This document shows positions 1 to 14,129 of a DNA stretch of 64,000 bases, piece after piece. The notes below the pieces were generated by a model that had not been told where the DNA came from, made no database searches, and was given only the letters and a program-made list of their open reading frames with translations. A program made the translations under genes and the position numbers. Origin of the DNA: Callipepla californica brunnescens (lineage: Eukaryota > Chordata > Aves > Galliformes > Odontophoridae); assembly GCA_023055505.1 (NCBI GenBank), contig JALIRH010000001.1, positions 121,617,723 to 121,681,722 of the forward strand. Direction: 5' to 3'. The stretch's first letter is position 1. Every line of letters begins with the position of its first letter.

Positions 1-3000
1 TCTCAGGTTGTTATCACACTATTTATAGCTGGCACCTAGCTCTAAGCCATCAGATGTACTTGCACATGAGAGGGGAATTGCCACTTCAAGAATCCTTCGA
101 GGACAAGGAAACAGAGTGAAGAGAAAGCCTGACATAAAATTGATGGAGAAGGAAGACAGGACATGAGGCATCTCAGGACCACGACTGGCCTAACAGACAA
201 TATTCCTTTCCATATGATACCTACAGTAGTTCCTATCTACTTCACAGTCCCATGGTTATGGGAGAGGTACCGGTAAACCAGTACAGTGTAAGCAGCTTTT
301 ATTTTGTAATATTCTTACTTCTGTCTTCTAGTTTCTTGCTCCAGGCTATTTTTTCTCCTCTCTACCACTGTGCAGCTTCTGGAGACATTGGCATTGGCTG
401 CTGCCCTCATAGGAGAAACCTCTCTGCACTAAGTGGAGACCTGGCAGTCAGCATCCAGCACTCCATGAAAACTCTGGCTTCAGTTTGAGCTTTTCCCTGA
501 CTGTTATAGCACAGCAGCTGTGAAATGCATTACTCACAGATGTCTATAATTAGGGTCCAGCACTGCCTTGCAATGGCATCTGAACCAAAAAGGCCAATGA
601 AAATTGAACATTCTTGTTTGAGTCAGTAAACTGAAGATTTATGGTCAGTGCAATTCTGTTTGAACTATTTAGTGTCATCCCAACTGTGAGAATCAATGGC
701 AGGAGTCCTGACTCCAGAGGGATTGCATCTAAGATGTTTCCAACAAGAAGTTCCCAAGTGGCTGGGAGAGTTGATGTCCTGGAATTGCATAGGATCCTCA
801 ATGACAGAAGTAGGTCTCTACTGCTACATTTTGTGCTGATTATTTGTGCCTTCCTGTCTACCGTGGAAAACTAATTTGCATCTTGACTCACACCAGCTGT
901 TTGCTACTGCTGATGAGCTTCAGTCATCTGTAAGTTGTGTCAACATTACATTTTGCATATAGTGCATTTTCTGTCAAGAGTCTACACCCAGAACCTTTTC
1001 AGCAGCCACAATATAATAAAATCTCCTACAGAAAGAAACAGCACCAAAACCAATAAACATACTCAGAGTTTCCCTACATAGAACCTACTTAAAATTTTGT
1101 CATCTATGCAGATTTTGTGAAAACAGGCTGAGCTTGTTGAAGATGTTGTTTCTACTGCTATGGGTCCACGCATTTTCAGGAGACTGTGAGGAGCAGGAGA
1201 GAGTCAAACATGCATAAAGAATAAGCAGTGAGGAAGTAGAGGTGGGAAAGAATCAGCACAGAGAAGAGATGGTTAAAACGAGCTCCCACCAAGATCACAG
1301 ATGAGCAACCAGCAGAACTGAAACCAGAATTTATCTTTGTGTTTCCTGTTCAGATCATCTGGATGCATCTTTTCCCTCCTTTACTGTCAACTTCCCTTTA
1401 TTACTGCAGATTAGCAGAAGCAAAGAGTAAGTGTTGGTTTATCATTATCATTGTCATAATATTCAATAATTTACATATTTATCTTTCATTAGTGTGCTGT
1501 GCTAACTTCATACTTGTGGATAATTCCCATTTGTAGCTGTGGTCTTTCCAGACATGGGAACATCTATCATTCCTGGAGATACATGCTATTTGACATTTTC
1601 TCTTCGAACAAAATATAATTGGATGTTCACACACCAAGCACAAGGTTACCAAGCACGAAATCAAACAAAAAAAACAACATTGCATGAACAGGGACATACA
1701 TCTGGGAGACACTTCAATCCATCTAGGGACCAGTAGATAGAAAATCTGAATAATAGATAGACTAACACGATGCTATCAGGGTCAGTGTCCTGTCTGCTTA
1801 AATCTACTTCATCAAACATCATCAAGGACAACATATCCCCTTTGCCCGTAGCTGGATGAGAGATGGTGAGGAAAAAAATAGTTGTGACTCATTACACCTT
1901 GCTGAGTAAGTCCTCTGTATTTTACTTTCAGCAGTCACAGTGCATCTTTGTGCTCTGGACATCAAACTGGTTTGCAAGTACTCCAGTTTTAGGGGTACTA
2001 CTATATCAGATAACACCCCTAACTGGAAAAATTGCAGGCAAGCTTTTCTTTCTTTCCAGTCGGCTGCACTGCTTACAAGTGAATTGAAGGTAGAATTAGT
2101 GCTGAGAGTGCTTAATCCCCACATGGCATGCATCCTTGAAGCCATGCACTCAAATTTACCTTTCTGTCTTTAGTGTTTGTTCAGACACTAAATTTAGTGT
2201 CCATGAAAGCATGAATCTGTGACCACTGATGCTGTACTGCCTGGTCCCAGCCTCAGCTGAGAGATCTGTTGGTTTGAGGTGAGCTCTCACCACAGGAAAA
2301 AAAAAAAGTCAAACTCATTCTGACGACAGAGAAAGGGAATTATAAAATCCATTGGCACCTGAAGGAGGACTTTGCCAGTTCGTTTTAGCTGTTTTGGCAG
2401 CCTGTGAGAGCACCTGTACTCTCTGCCTGCTAGCTATTGTCTATTGGAGGCTCTCTCTGTATTTGGCACATCCCAGGCAAGACAAACTGGCAGGTAAACT
2501 GGAAGTAGTAGGTGAGACAATAATTAGATTTCTCTCATCGCTTCATTTAATGACTTTTAGTTAGAAGGCTCGTGGAGGGATAATTATTCTCCATTAAGGT
2601 GCCACAGGTAGACATGGACAGATGGTAGGCCAGTTTTCTCAGGGTGCTCCTGTAAAACCATGTAGTTGGAGATAAATCCCTGAGCCTGGACATATCAAGC
2701 ACATGAACAAGAGTCTGAGAAAGTCTCAGGAGATGGCTCTGATGAGTTCTGATCCTGGTGGTCCCAGAGAGATCAGCAGGGTGTACAGACTGAAGAGTAG
2801 ACACATACTACAATGTAGTGCTGGGCAGAAATTCAACCCAAAATCTCTGCCTTTCCACTGCAGATGACTGTGCATGACTGCAGGGAACAGGATAGACCTC
2901 TCTGTGGGCTGATACCATCTGCCCTCCTACTGTGACATGCGAGATAGTCAGGAATCATTTAGTCTATGATTTAGTCCATGTGCTGAGTGCTTAAGATAAC

Positions 3001-5193
3001 CTCACAAAATGAGTTCTACTTGATGCCTCTTGAACCAGCAATGTCTAGATGGAGAAAGCAAGAAATCTGAGTCCACACTCTTTTTACGGCAGGGTGACCT
3101 TGAAGAAATCACTTCTGCTTTTTGTGGAGGCTGGGAGAAAAAGCACAGGCAAATCTTCTCCTCTGCTTTGACATTTTGGAGAAGTCCTGAGGCTAGTTAC
3201 ACTATGAGTCAGCTCAGTATAGAGAAAGAGTAGCAGCTTCAGCTTCTGTCTCTGCTCTCTTGACTGACTCTCTTGACTCAGTTCCCTCCTGAAGCTCAGG
3301 GCAGTACAGGTTGTGTCACAGAGGACTCGGGCACTATACATAAGCAACTTGCAAGAAAAGACCTCCTTGGGAGACCAGAAAAGCTTTTTTCAAGCATTTC
3401 AAAACTGTCAGAGAAGGAAATTAACAATGCAGATGCCACATTCTCACCATCATTATGAGAAAGAATTCTTGGATGTGAATGTTGTTTTCTATTTAATTAT
3501 TTCTGCATTGTTTTGGCCCATCCTACTGGGCCAGTAAAACTGCATCAAATACTTCTCAACAACCTCTCCTTTTTCAGCATGAGGTCCTATCTCCTGAGTG
3601 TGACTTGTCATTGCCAAGCTATCCTGGGGCATAGAAATGTCAAGGAGCTCCAGACAGCCTTGTGGGGGTGTGTTCCAGGGGGTTATATCAACAGACTAAA
3701 TAATGGATGCCTTGTGTGGGCAGGCAAAGCCAGGGCCAGGGATTTGCTGAGCTTGGTGAAGGAGGGCTCATGCTCACGTCATAGCTGGAAGCTCTAGAAT
3801 AGGCCATTTCAAATGATTCTCAACTGTTTGTGGCCCCACAATTGCTTGGAGGGGTTTGACAAAGAGCTCTTGGACAGAGCTGTGTGGACACAAGGAAGGG
3901 ACTATCAGAAGGACTGAACTGAGCTGTGGGGTCAGGGAGCATGGGAAAGCTAGGGCAGAAGGATTTCTTAGGCAGGATGGGTGCTCACGTGAGGTTTGAA
4001 GGATTGCTCTTAGAAATCATGTTCCCTTCTGCCTCATGGCCCCCATTTCTTCAAACTGATGCAAGGAATAAGGAGAGCAGCAATGTGATAGTCTTGATAA
4101 AGGGGTGCAATAGCAATTTACATGGGTCACGTGGGCCCTACAAATGCTCACTGAGACCAAAGTTCAGCAACATCCCCAAAGGTTGGATTCAGTCACTGTG
4201 CCATGTACTAGAACCAGCAGACATGAAGTTGTTGCTGCCTTGGAGGTAGAAGGCAGACACCATCTTGCTTGACAAAAGTCACACCAAAAACTCAAAGAGA
4301 GTTACTTTACAGGGATTTTAATCTACTCATTTATTACCAAATGAGTCAGCTCCAAGCTAGTATCTTTCTTCCCTGTATATTCACCTCTCATCTTTTGCCC
4401 AAAGCCTTGTTTTACATTTCTTTCAGGATGGCAAGCATTTCAAGCACTACTGCAGCATTGACAATGAGTAATGAGTGAAAGCTCTTTCATGCACCTCTGA
4501 CTCCAAATTTGTCTCTTTTGTAATGCCTCACCCATTAGGCTCCTGGCAAAAAAAAATGGCCCTTAGTCAAAATGGGGAAGCATGTCTGCAAACTGTGATG
4601 AATTTTGTGTGAAGTAAGTTGACTTGAATTAAGAACACACCCTTTTCCCAGCAGACACATGTCCCACCAGTGTGGACCTGGCTTAAAGGCTGTGAAGCTG
4701 ACTTTTAACTTGGAAGTTACATTAGAAAAATACTACAGATGTTCCAAACTCAAAGGATGTTCTTTATCCTCCTTGTAAAAAGAATAAATAAAAATTAGTC
4801 AAGAGGTAGACTAGAAATTTTTAAGGCAATATTTAACATTCAAAAGCAAATGAGCCCACTGGGAGGTGTATCCCCATAGTCAGTTTTAGCAGTACTTACT
4901 GGAATTTCTGCATTTCTGTATTTCTATCCCCCACCCATATTCATTACAGTAATGTGATGCTGTGAAGTGTTGCTCTGAGCACTGGGGTTACTAAAATTTG
5001 CCTTCCCATGGAATAAAACTCATTGCAACTTTTCCCTCTGGAATATAAGTAAAGATTTTCTCCATTGTCTACTAACAGAAAACCTTTAACTGTAGAATAT
5101 CTTCAAGGCTTCTACCTTTCTGTCAGAAGTGATTGAAATTGGACAGCATGTCCAGGAATTACTGGGTAAAAAAGAACATTAAATGGCTACACA

Positions 5194-5229
<36 letters not shown>

Positions 5230-7599
5230 AATTACAGAGAGAAAATCACAAAGGTAGAATGTATTGCACTGTACTCATTTCCCTAGGAAAGTAGGGCAAG
5301 TGATATTTTCACTGCTTTTGGTTGTGTCCTGCTGTGCATTGCCATCTTCAGTCTGCAAACATCAAAAAGCCACTGCCGTAGTAACCACACATGGCATCTG
5401 ATGTTGAACAGGAGAAGATAAAATACCAAGTACCAGGGGACCTATTTATATATAAACATCCTAGGCAGTAACATTAGAAAAAAAGTGTTTTATAAAATAT
5501 ATATGGTAACTGGAAGCTGATAAATTATTTTCAAAAAATTCCTTTTCTGAAACTGCCATCCAGTCATGAAATTTTATTTGCATTTCAATGAGAAGCAAAA
5601 TAAGGTTTAAACAAGGTCCTGGTTATTGAATGAATCTGAAGGTGTTCATGTTCAGATCTCTCCCTGCACTGTTTGGAGCAACAGAGTTATGGCCTAAAAA
5701 ATGAGACCAGGTGAGTGATGTCGCCAACAGAAGGTGACATTTCACAGCACTGTCCCCAGACAGCCCCACATCCTTTCCAGGAATCACTACAAAACCTGGC
5801 AGAATGCAAGATCCTGAGCAGTGGTGTGGAAGATAATGGTTGAAAGGGATTTCATGGCAGCAGAAATGAAGTGATGAAGAATCTTTCCTTGGAAAGAAGG
5901 AATGAGAGAGAGGGATACATACATTCAGTCCAGTTATATGTGAGTTGGCTTGTCACAAATATGTATGCTGTATTTAGTCTCCCAGGTACTTTTCTGACTT
6001 CCTTAACCAAGAAATAAATCTTTCCTTCTGACACAAATGCAGAAACATTTTCTTTGAGTGCCACGTTAATAGGAAGAATCAGCAGGGAGTTACTGAAAAA
6101 GCCCAACTGATGCAATGTAATTTATTGCCTATATCATCAAATCTTGCATCTACCAGTGGGGAATGGATAGATGTCACAACCTTTATGACGTTGTGAAATG
6201 CGAAAGTCTGTTTGGTTTGTTTGTGCCTATTTTCAGCCTTGTTGGGTGATACATTCAAGTCTTCTCCTCTTCCCAAATTCTTTCACCTCCAGTTTGTTAG
6301 TAGCAGGACCCACCATTCCTGCCCTGGCTCAGATATCTTCTTAGCCCAGGAGATGCTCAGCAGATTGTTGAAGAGTTAGCCACCTCTTTAGATGAAAGAT
6401 TACTTTCCTGGGCACAAGATTTCCATCAGATAGCCTGGGATGGATGATTGATTGCACAGCTGTAAACACATCTGTGAAAACCTCAGAGAGAAACTATGGC
6501 AGTGTCATGAACCATGAGTGGTTACAGGACCTGGAGGGATGTGTGACAAGTAGTGGGGATGAGCAACTCCCAAACAGTAGGGTGAATAGACAAATGAACA
6601 CAGCTTCTAGATCCACTCCAGTGATGTAAACTGAGCCAGGCAGGGCATGGACTTAGCAGGTCTTTGGTAACTTGGGGGTGTCTCCAGACTGGGATGTTAT
6701 CATGATGTAAAAGACAGAGGATTAAAGACAAGGTTTAATATCCTTTCCCATATCAGTTGGCATTAATTACGGTAACCACAAATGTCCCTGGCAGTCATGT
6801 GAATATCTAATTATTTTGGAAGGCTGTTTATTTCCTGTCTCCTGAAAAGCACATTCTCCTCCCTCATTAAGAAATTAAACCAGAGAAAGTCTTATCCCTT
6901 TGGAAACTAAAGAGGCTACTTGAGGTCAGAAACACTTGTCTCTTTCATTTCTGAAAGGCTGAAAGATGCTGTGTTACTCCCAGAGGGTTATATATGTCAT
7001 GTCATACTGGTCACTTTGCTAGCACAATGTGCCTGATTGGGTCAAAATATGCGTATTTAGATGAGCCAGATTTATTTGTAACAAAGACCATGAATTTTCC
7101 CAACCAATTTGGCCACCTTGTCTTCAGCGTTATTTGTATGTTCTGGTGACTGAGGCTCTATGATGAATTGGGTGAGAGATTGAGAGCTGAGCTCATCCCA
7201 AAGTCAAGAGTTTGTGTATTCTGAAAATTTCAGGTGTTGTTTAGCCTTGAGAAATCAGCTCATAATGTAACTGTTATTGCCAGCCACCCAGGATGGCTGT
7301 CATTTATTTTAATCCAATCAACTTTGACCTTTCTATGTAACTTGGACTGTTCTCCAACAAGAAGTGCATGTGTGAAGATACTTCCTCCAGCATCTGAGGC
7401 ACTGGTAGCTGAGAAGAGCAGCTAAAATAGCTATAACCTTTGTTGATACACTGAGAACTAAACCTGAATTCTTCAGGAAGTGTTTGGGTTCTGTCACATC
7501 AAGATAAGTCATGATAGACTCACCCAGCTAGGACTGAAGGTTTTTGATTTAGAAACAGGCTGGGACAAGTAACCACACCCATCTCATACAAACAGAGAC
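1..7599. other. Intergenic DNA without recognisable genes
   Basis: All open frames are short (about 107 codons or fewer), overlap one another on both strands and match no family I know. A 32-base poly-A lies at 5197-5228. A weak MIR-like stretch occurs around 3.06-3.13 kb (a GTGACCTTG...ATCACTTCTG pattern). No RNA gene or promoter can be supported. Confidence 0.6.
5197..5228. repeat. Poly-A tract (32 bases)
   Basis: An uninterrupted run of 32 A. No coding-like sequence, CR1 body or target-site duplication could be recognised upstream, so it is listed as a simple repeat and not as a retrocopy tail. Confidence 0.95.
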
Positions 7600-8452
7600 A
7601 TTGGAGACATCAGTGAAGCTTTAAAGCAATTAAAACAGCATCTAAAATTGCCAACCAGGGGATCAGGCCCAGCCAGCATGGAATCATGAAAAGTAGGTCC
7701 TGCCTGAGCAACCCCATCTCCTTCTATAACTAGGTGATCCATCTGGTGGATGAGGGAAAGGATGTTGACATAGTACACCTTCAGCTTGAGGTCCTGACTT
7801 CAGCAAAGCTTACGACACTGTCTGCCACAGTATTCTCCTGTAGAAGCTGGCAGTCCATGGCTTGATTCTTTCCTGGGTAAAAAATGACTGGATGTCTGAA
7901 CCCAGAGAGTGGTGGTGAATGGAGTTAAATCCAGCTGGCAATCAGTCACAACAGGAGTTCGCCAGCGGTCACTTCTGGGGCCCAACCTGTTTAATATCTT
8001 TATTGATTATTTGGATAAGGAAATCAGTGTACCCACAGTAGGTTTGCAGATGACAACAAAATGGGAGGGAAGTATCAATCTGCCCAAGGGTAGGAAGGCC
8101 CTACTGAGGGATTTGACAGGCTGGGTTGATGGGCTGAAGAAGTTAAGGGCGATCTTCTCACCCCCTCCAGCTCCCTGAAAGGAGATCGTGGCAAGGTGGG
8201 ACTCAACCTCTTCTCCCAGCTAACTAGTAATAGAAAAAGAGGTGATGGCTTCAAGCTGTGCCAGGGAAGGTTCTCTGAAGTGGCTGCCCAGGGAAATGGT
8301 TGAGTCACCATCACTGGAGATGTTCAAGAAAGGTGTAGATGTGATACTAAGGAACATGGTTTAGTGGACAATATTGGTGGTGGCTGGACAGTTGGTCTAG
8401 ATGATCTTAGAGGTCTGTTTCAACCTTAATAATTATATGATTCTATGATAAA
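7600..8452 (+). mobile_element. CR1 LINE fragment, plus strand, RT remnant to 3' end
   Basis: Contains the decayed reverse-transcriptase stretch (cagcaaagcttacgacactg, i.e. the FSKAYDT region; then the NLFNIFIDYLD region at about 7990-8025) followed by the typical CR1 3' part and an ATTATATGATTCTATGAT tail ending near 8452. Frames are interrupted and the element is 5'-truncated, so it is non-autonomous. A 20-base tandem duplication (GATAAATATCACCTA unit) follows directly at about 8447-8486. Confidence 0.88.
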
Positions 8453-8899
8453 TATCACCTAGTATGATAAATATCACCTAAGTATGCTGAAGTTGTACCT
8501 TGACAACTGGTTGACTGCCCACTGATCCCATAGGATCATTTAGGGACAGAAGTGTGGAAGATATTAACAGCCACCATTGTCCTGTAGGTGCTACATGCTA
8601 GTCACATACACAGCTGATGGGCCCAGCAGGCTAGGAAAACCCTGGAGCTGTTTTGCTACAGGGAACATCTTTTATTTCCTGCTTTCCTGCTGCAAACATA
8701 TGGCCATCATTCATAATAATCTCTAATTACAACATTCTCTAATTGAACACAAGATACTTCGGTGTGCAGAATTGGACAGGAACATGTTAACTGACAACCT
8801 AAATAGACAAGAGTGAGGATTATCTGCACTCATCCAGGGATACGATGATTCAGAAGAGTGGTGATTTTCTATAATGGTCACAAAATCACAGAATGTTTC

Positions 8900-9172
8900 A
8901 GGTTTGTTCATCTCAGAGGAGAGGAGGCTGAGGGGACGGCTCATGACAGCCTGCAGCTCCTCACAGGGAGCACCCCCAGAGGGCAGTGAGCATGGAATAG
9001 GCTGCCCAGGGCAATGGGCATGGACCCTAGCTGCCAGAGCTCAGGGAGTGTTGGGACACTGCTCTCAGATGTCAGGTTTGGATTTTGGGTGGTCCTGTGT
9101 GGAGCCAGGGCTTGGGCTCAATGATCTTCGGGAGTCCCTCCCAGCTCTGAATATTCTGTGATTCTATGATTT
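8900..9172 (+). mobile_element. CR1 LINE 3' end, plus strand, second subfamily
   Basis: Begins in the gaggagaggaggctgagggg block and ends TATTCTGTGATTCTATGATT. The TGGTCCTGTGTGGAGCCAGG stretch followed by GGGCTCAATGATC differs from the TTGGACTAGATGATCTTAG form of other copies here, so it belongs to a different CR1 subfamily. It is open for 95 codons by chance. Confidence 0.85.
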
Positions 9173-12100
9173 TCTGCACATCTAATACAGGCATATTGTT
9201 TATGTATGCCATCTGGAAGCAAATTTCCAAGTGAATAAGAAACATGCCATTCCTGTTTGTTTTAAACTTGAAACCAGAAACTTCTTCGGAAGTTCCTTCA
9301 GCACAAAATAGCAAATAATCCTCCATTTCTCTGCAGTGCTCATGGCTGTACAGATCACTTGAACAAAAGCCAAGGTGGGTAATTTCACCTGCAGATTACC
9401 TAACCAGGATTATGGTAATCCTTTTTCCCTCCAAATGGCTGTTGTTATTTACATTATGATTTTGGTTTCAAATCAGCTTCTTCATCTGACTTGGCAAGAG
9501 CTTCTGTTGTGCTTTGTTTCTAAGGAAATATTTGGGTCAAACATAGCAACCAGAAGCTGTTGTTGTTATTATTTAGCAAATAGCCCAAACCTTTGCTCTC
9601 CATCCAAGCATCCCTCTGACTTTGAAGAGTTTGGAAATCTAATCCTACACTGGGGCTTTACAAACAATCCCTCTTTTTATAATGGGCCAAGCCACAAAGC
9701 CAAATCCAATCATGCTGAACCTTCATTGCTCAATACTTGATGTGAGCTCCAATTGCTGCAGCATGTTTCCATCTCTGTTATTTGTTACTGATGTTACGTC
9801 ACAACTACTTCTCCCTTTATCTATAGGAAAATGCAACAGACCAAAACTAATGAGGCTTTCCAATACTGTCCATGGTGTCGTTGCAGAGCTGTATCCATTA
9901 CAGTTAGCTTGAGGCTAACTTATATCCACCAAGTGTGCCAACAAAGACCCCTGAGATTTCACCCTTTTCCTATCAGACAAGACTCTGAAGGTTTTTGTTT
10001 GTTGCTTTGTTTCTTTTTTGAGTAAACAGACCTAAAACAGCTCTGTTTCATCTGTAGTCAAACTATCACATATGAGATAAACATACTCCATTTATATTCA
10101 AACTTTCACTTGCTGGCTTGTTTCATGGTACATTTTTGTGTTGTTTTTTTTTTCTTCCAGAATAGCACAATAAAAATTTAATGACATTCTGCATATGTAA
10201 TAGACACATATGGAAATCTATGCTGCTTAAAAGTTAAGCATAAGTGTTCTCCTCGTAACTAATTGCTGCAGAGGTTTACACTACCCATAAAAGAAGACTC
10301 AGCATGGGGCAGTAATAGCTAGGACTAGCACTTATTCTTTGTTGTCTGGGGATGTGACCCATTTTAACAAATCTCAAATACAAATCCAACCACTGATGGA
10401 GGCAAGGGAGTGGATTCAAAAACATAGTTGGTGCCTAATTCTTACATAAATGCTTGTACTGGATTCTTCCAGCCATATTGACTTACTAGCCCTTGTGGTT
10501 TTCAAGCTTTTCTGCTGAAGGTTTCTGGTTTCTTGTACAATTTTGGGAAGCTGTGATATTTATTTGGTGTATTTTTACAAATCTATCTGGGCTCTATTGC
10601 CTCATTCATTCTACTAAGAAATATTTTCTAGCCCCAGAGCCAAATAATGCTGCTCAGACTGTGTCCATATAGCTTGGTTTTCTTGCACCAAAACAGGGTA
10701 GTCTTCTTCATGCTACCTATCAGGAACTGCCATTGTGCTCTTCTGGATGGCATGGATGTTGACTCATCTATTTGCTTGGCTTGAGATAGCTGGACTGGAC
10801 AAGTCAGATCAGTGCTAGAGTCCATGCTCTGGCACAGGTTATTCTTCTGAGACAGATTCAGAACACCCCTGTTGTAGCCATATGAGCTGGATGATGTCCT
10901 ATTCAAGTGCTCCTCTGATTTTACCTAAAGAAATTCAGAGACTGATGAACAGATGATCCTTAAAAAAGTCAATGCTGGATTCTGATATCTATTACTTAAG
11001 AGCAAATGTTGAAATAAGCTTCCCTGGACAACTAGCTGAGAGGAGAACTTGCCATCAGCAGGGATCAAACAACTAAAGCTGAGGTACACTGTGTGATTTA
11101 CTGCTCTACAGCTGAATTCTGATGTGACATTTCCTCCCACAAGAAGCTGACAGCAAACACAGAACACTGTCCTGTGTAGGTGAATGCTGCAGTGGATCTT
11201 GGTGTTCCCTGCATTTGTAGCAGAAGTGATTTTGGAACTTCACCATACAGGGTGACTAGCAGCAATACAAAGTCAGCACAAAGGAGCTTTATGAAGATAT
11301 CACAGCTTGGAAGAGTGATGGTCAACGGGAAATGGTTTATCCTCTTGCACCCAGCACATCGTGCTCATCAGCTCAGGATACTTCAGGATAGTAAGCAAAC
11401 TGGAGTCATCAAGACCAATTGTTGAAGTCAACTTCTCTAAAAGTATAGCAGCCATTTATCTGTAGCAACAGACTGACAAGGAGCAGCAATGGCAGGAGAG
11501 CCCTTTCTCCAGCTCTTCCTGCCTTTCCTCACTCCCAGCATCTAGGCTAAGCCATGTTCTAGCTCTTAATCAATCCTTAATTCTGCTGGGAAGCTTGAGC
11601 CACATGCTGTCTTTGATGCCTCCTGATAAGAAAGGAACCCAAGGTCTTTGTCTGACCTGGTTGGCTTCACGCATAGAAGTCTGTGCAACATTACTGAGCT
11701 CTGGGCCCTGAACTTTGTGAAGACATTTAGTTTTGTTCATGATACAACAGAACGATCACCCTTCCTTTTCTCCTGAGCTCAACAAGCAGTGCCACAAAGC
11801 CAAGTGAGCTTAAATACACAACTTTTTGGCACCATGACAGTAAAAACTGGAATTTGACTAGCAATTAGCTTTATTCTCCTTTGCAACAATACCTCATCCC
11901 TTCTTAGTCACTGTTTGAACTGCTGTCAGGGGTTCATTCTCTGGAACAACATGTCTTCTGCCCTGGAACAAGGCTTCATTGTGAAGAGATGGGTGCTGTG
12001 AGGAGAGATGTCTGCCTGGTGGAGGGGGTTCATCTGGGGGTGAGGGCAGAAGAGATGCTTTGGTACTGTCCTCTCTCTTACTGCTAACTCTATTCCATGC

Positions 12101-13270
12101 AAAAATTGTCTTTTCCTGTATAGATAGATATACATTTATTTATTTTTATTTATTTTCCTTGGACCTCCATTAGCATTGGCACCGATGTTCACTCAGGGGA
12201 ATTTCTTGCTTTTCCTCTATTTTTTTCTGTTTTTTTTTTGACAATGAAATAATAGGAGCTGACGTCCTCAACTGGATGTTTATAACAAGCCAGTTCCAGC
12301 TAAACAAACCCTGAAGGAGATGTGTATATTATACAAGACCTCAGAAATAAAGAATGCTGATAAAGTTAAATACAACCCCTGTTGGAGACCACACCCTATG
12401 GACAGAGAGTGGTCATAACGTTTCATATTCAGCTCCGAGGTGGATGTACAACAGGAACACTGATGAATAAAAGCCTATGACCAGTGAATGAAGACTTACA
12501 TGGAAGTGTTGAACAGAAGACACAAATGCGTTACCATTATCATTTCAACTTGACTCCTTTCACCACTCTGTGATAATTCAATGACTCCTGTTTCCATAGC
12601 AATGAAGGGCCTCAACGTTTTCATGCAATTGTCTTCAAAACGCCCCTGAGAGGTGAAGAGGTATTGTCTGCAGGAGACAGCTGAAATGGAGCACATCACA
12701 GTATGTTTTAATCCCTCTCCTTTAGCACCTGACTGGACTGATGAGTTCATTTCAGCTCCCAGAGCTGCAAGCAAGGAGTGAGCCCAATACCATCACCCCA
12801 GAACCATGCCATGCCCTGGTGTCTCCTTGTTTTGGAGGGGAAAAATTGCAGATGTAAAGTGTATTAGCCCTGAACAATCCAAATATATTGCTTAGAAGCA
12901 GTAAGACTTTGCAAGGGAATGCTAAAAGGCCTCTAAAAAATCAAGAGTTGAATACAGATCCAAGGTGACCCTCTGTAACACATCTCTTATTGCTTGGGTA
13001 CTGGTGGCACTTGCACTCCTGTTTATACATGGGCCTGGAGGCACTTTATCAAAGGTATTAAAATAGAGGCATTGTACCATGGGGATTAACTACTAGTATC
13101 AGCCCTCATCCACTCAAGCTTGGGTGCCTTGGGAGCTTTTTTGTAAACCTTCTCTTTCTGGACAGCTGCCCTCACCTCAGCCTCTTGCTGAAGACTACAT
13201 CACTAATTACTGTGCGCACACACAAACGTCAGCTTTCAAAGGACAAGATTCTGCTTTGCATGCACAGGAA
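9173..13270. other. Intergenic DNA without recognisable genes
   Basis: Only short frames occur (121 codons at most, near 9.4-9.7 kb), with no family resemblance. Short T-rich runs and a TTTA-rich patch near 12.13-12.15 kb are present. No element, RNA gene or exon can be supported. Confidence 0.6.
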
Positions 13271-13271
13271 G

Positions 13272-14126
13272 TTGGAAGGAACATTTAAAGGTCATGTACT
13301 CCAACTCCCCTGCAATGAACAGGGACATAGACAGCTTGATCAGGTTGCACAGAGACTGGTCTGGCCTTTCCTTGAATGTTCACACTTGGGCTGGAACGGG
13401 AGGAGATCATCTGAGTTCAGGCCACACATCTGTACAGAAGCATCTTGTGGCATTTGAGATGCCGTGGAGCACATGAGACATCTGCATGGGGCTGACTGAC
13501 ATGCCACATGGGAGTCATCTACCTCCAGAAAGGCCCCAGGTTGGATGGGACCCTGGGCAGCCTGATTTAGTACTTGATCATAGAATCAGAATGGTTTGGG
13601 CTGGAAGGGACACGTAAGATCATCTGGTTACAACACCTTGCTATAGACAGGGATACCTCCTACTAGAAAGCTTGCTCACAGCCCCATCCAGCTTGGCCTT
13701 AAATGCTACCAGGGAGAGGGGAGCAACAACCTCTTTGGGTAACCTGTGCCAGCATCTCACCACCCTCACAGCAAAGAACTTCTGATATCTAATCTACTCT
13801 CTTCCATTTTAAAACCATTTCCCCACATTCTGTTGCTACCTGCCTATGTAAGAAGTCCCTCCCCAGCTTTCCTGTAGTCTCCCTTCAGGTACTGGAAGGC
13901 TGCTATAAGGTCTTCTTGGAGCCTTCTCTTCTCCAGGATGAAGAGTCCCAGCTCTCTCCATCTGTCCTCATCAGGGAGTTGCTTCAGTCTTCTGATCATC
14001 TTTGTGGCTTTCTTCTGGACCAGCTCCAGCAGCTCCAAACCCAGCAGTTGGCAACCCTGCCTGCAGCAGGGGGTTTGGAACTTGATGATACTTGAGTTCC
14101 CTTCTAACCCAAGCCATTCTATGATT
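13272..14126. mobile_element. Composite of CR1 fragments in opposite orientations
   Basis: A minus-strand-type 3' end fragment occurs at about 13272-13400. A second minus-strand copy starts at 13577 (TCATAGAATCAGAATGG) and runs to about 14040. Its complement reads through KKATKMIRRLKQLPDEDRWR, the C-terminus of CR1 ORF2 just before the 3' UTR. It abuts a plus-strand 3' end at 14041-14126 closing with ATTCTATGATTCAATGA. The arrangement implies insertion into, or rearrangement of, an older copy. Confidence 0.82.
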
Positions 14127-14129
14127 CAA

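Noticed and set aside
5197..5228. Poly-A as the tail of a processed pseudogene
   Set aside because: No coding-like or spliced-transcript-like sequence upstream and no flanking duplication visible.
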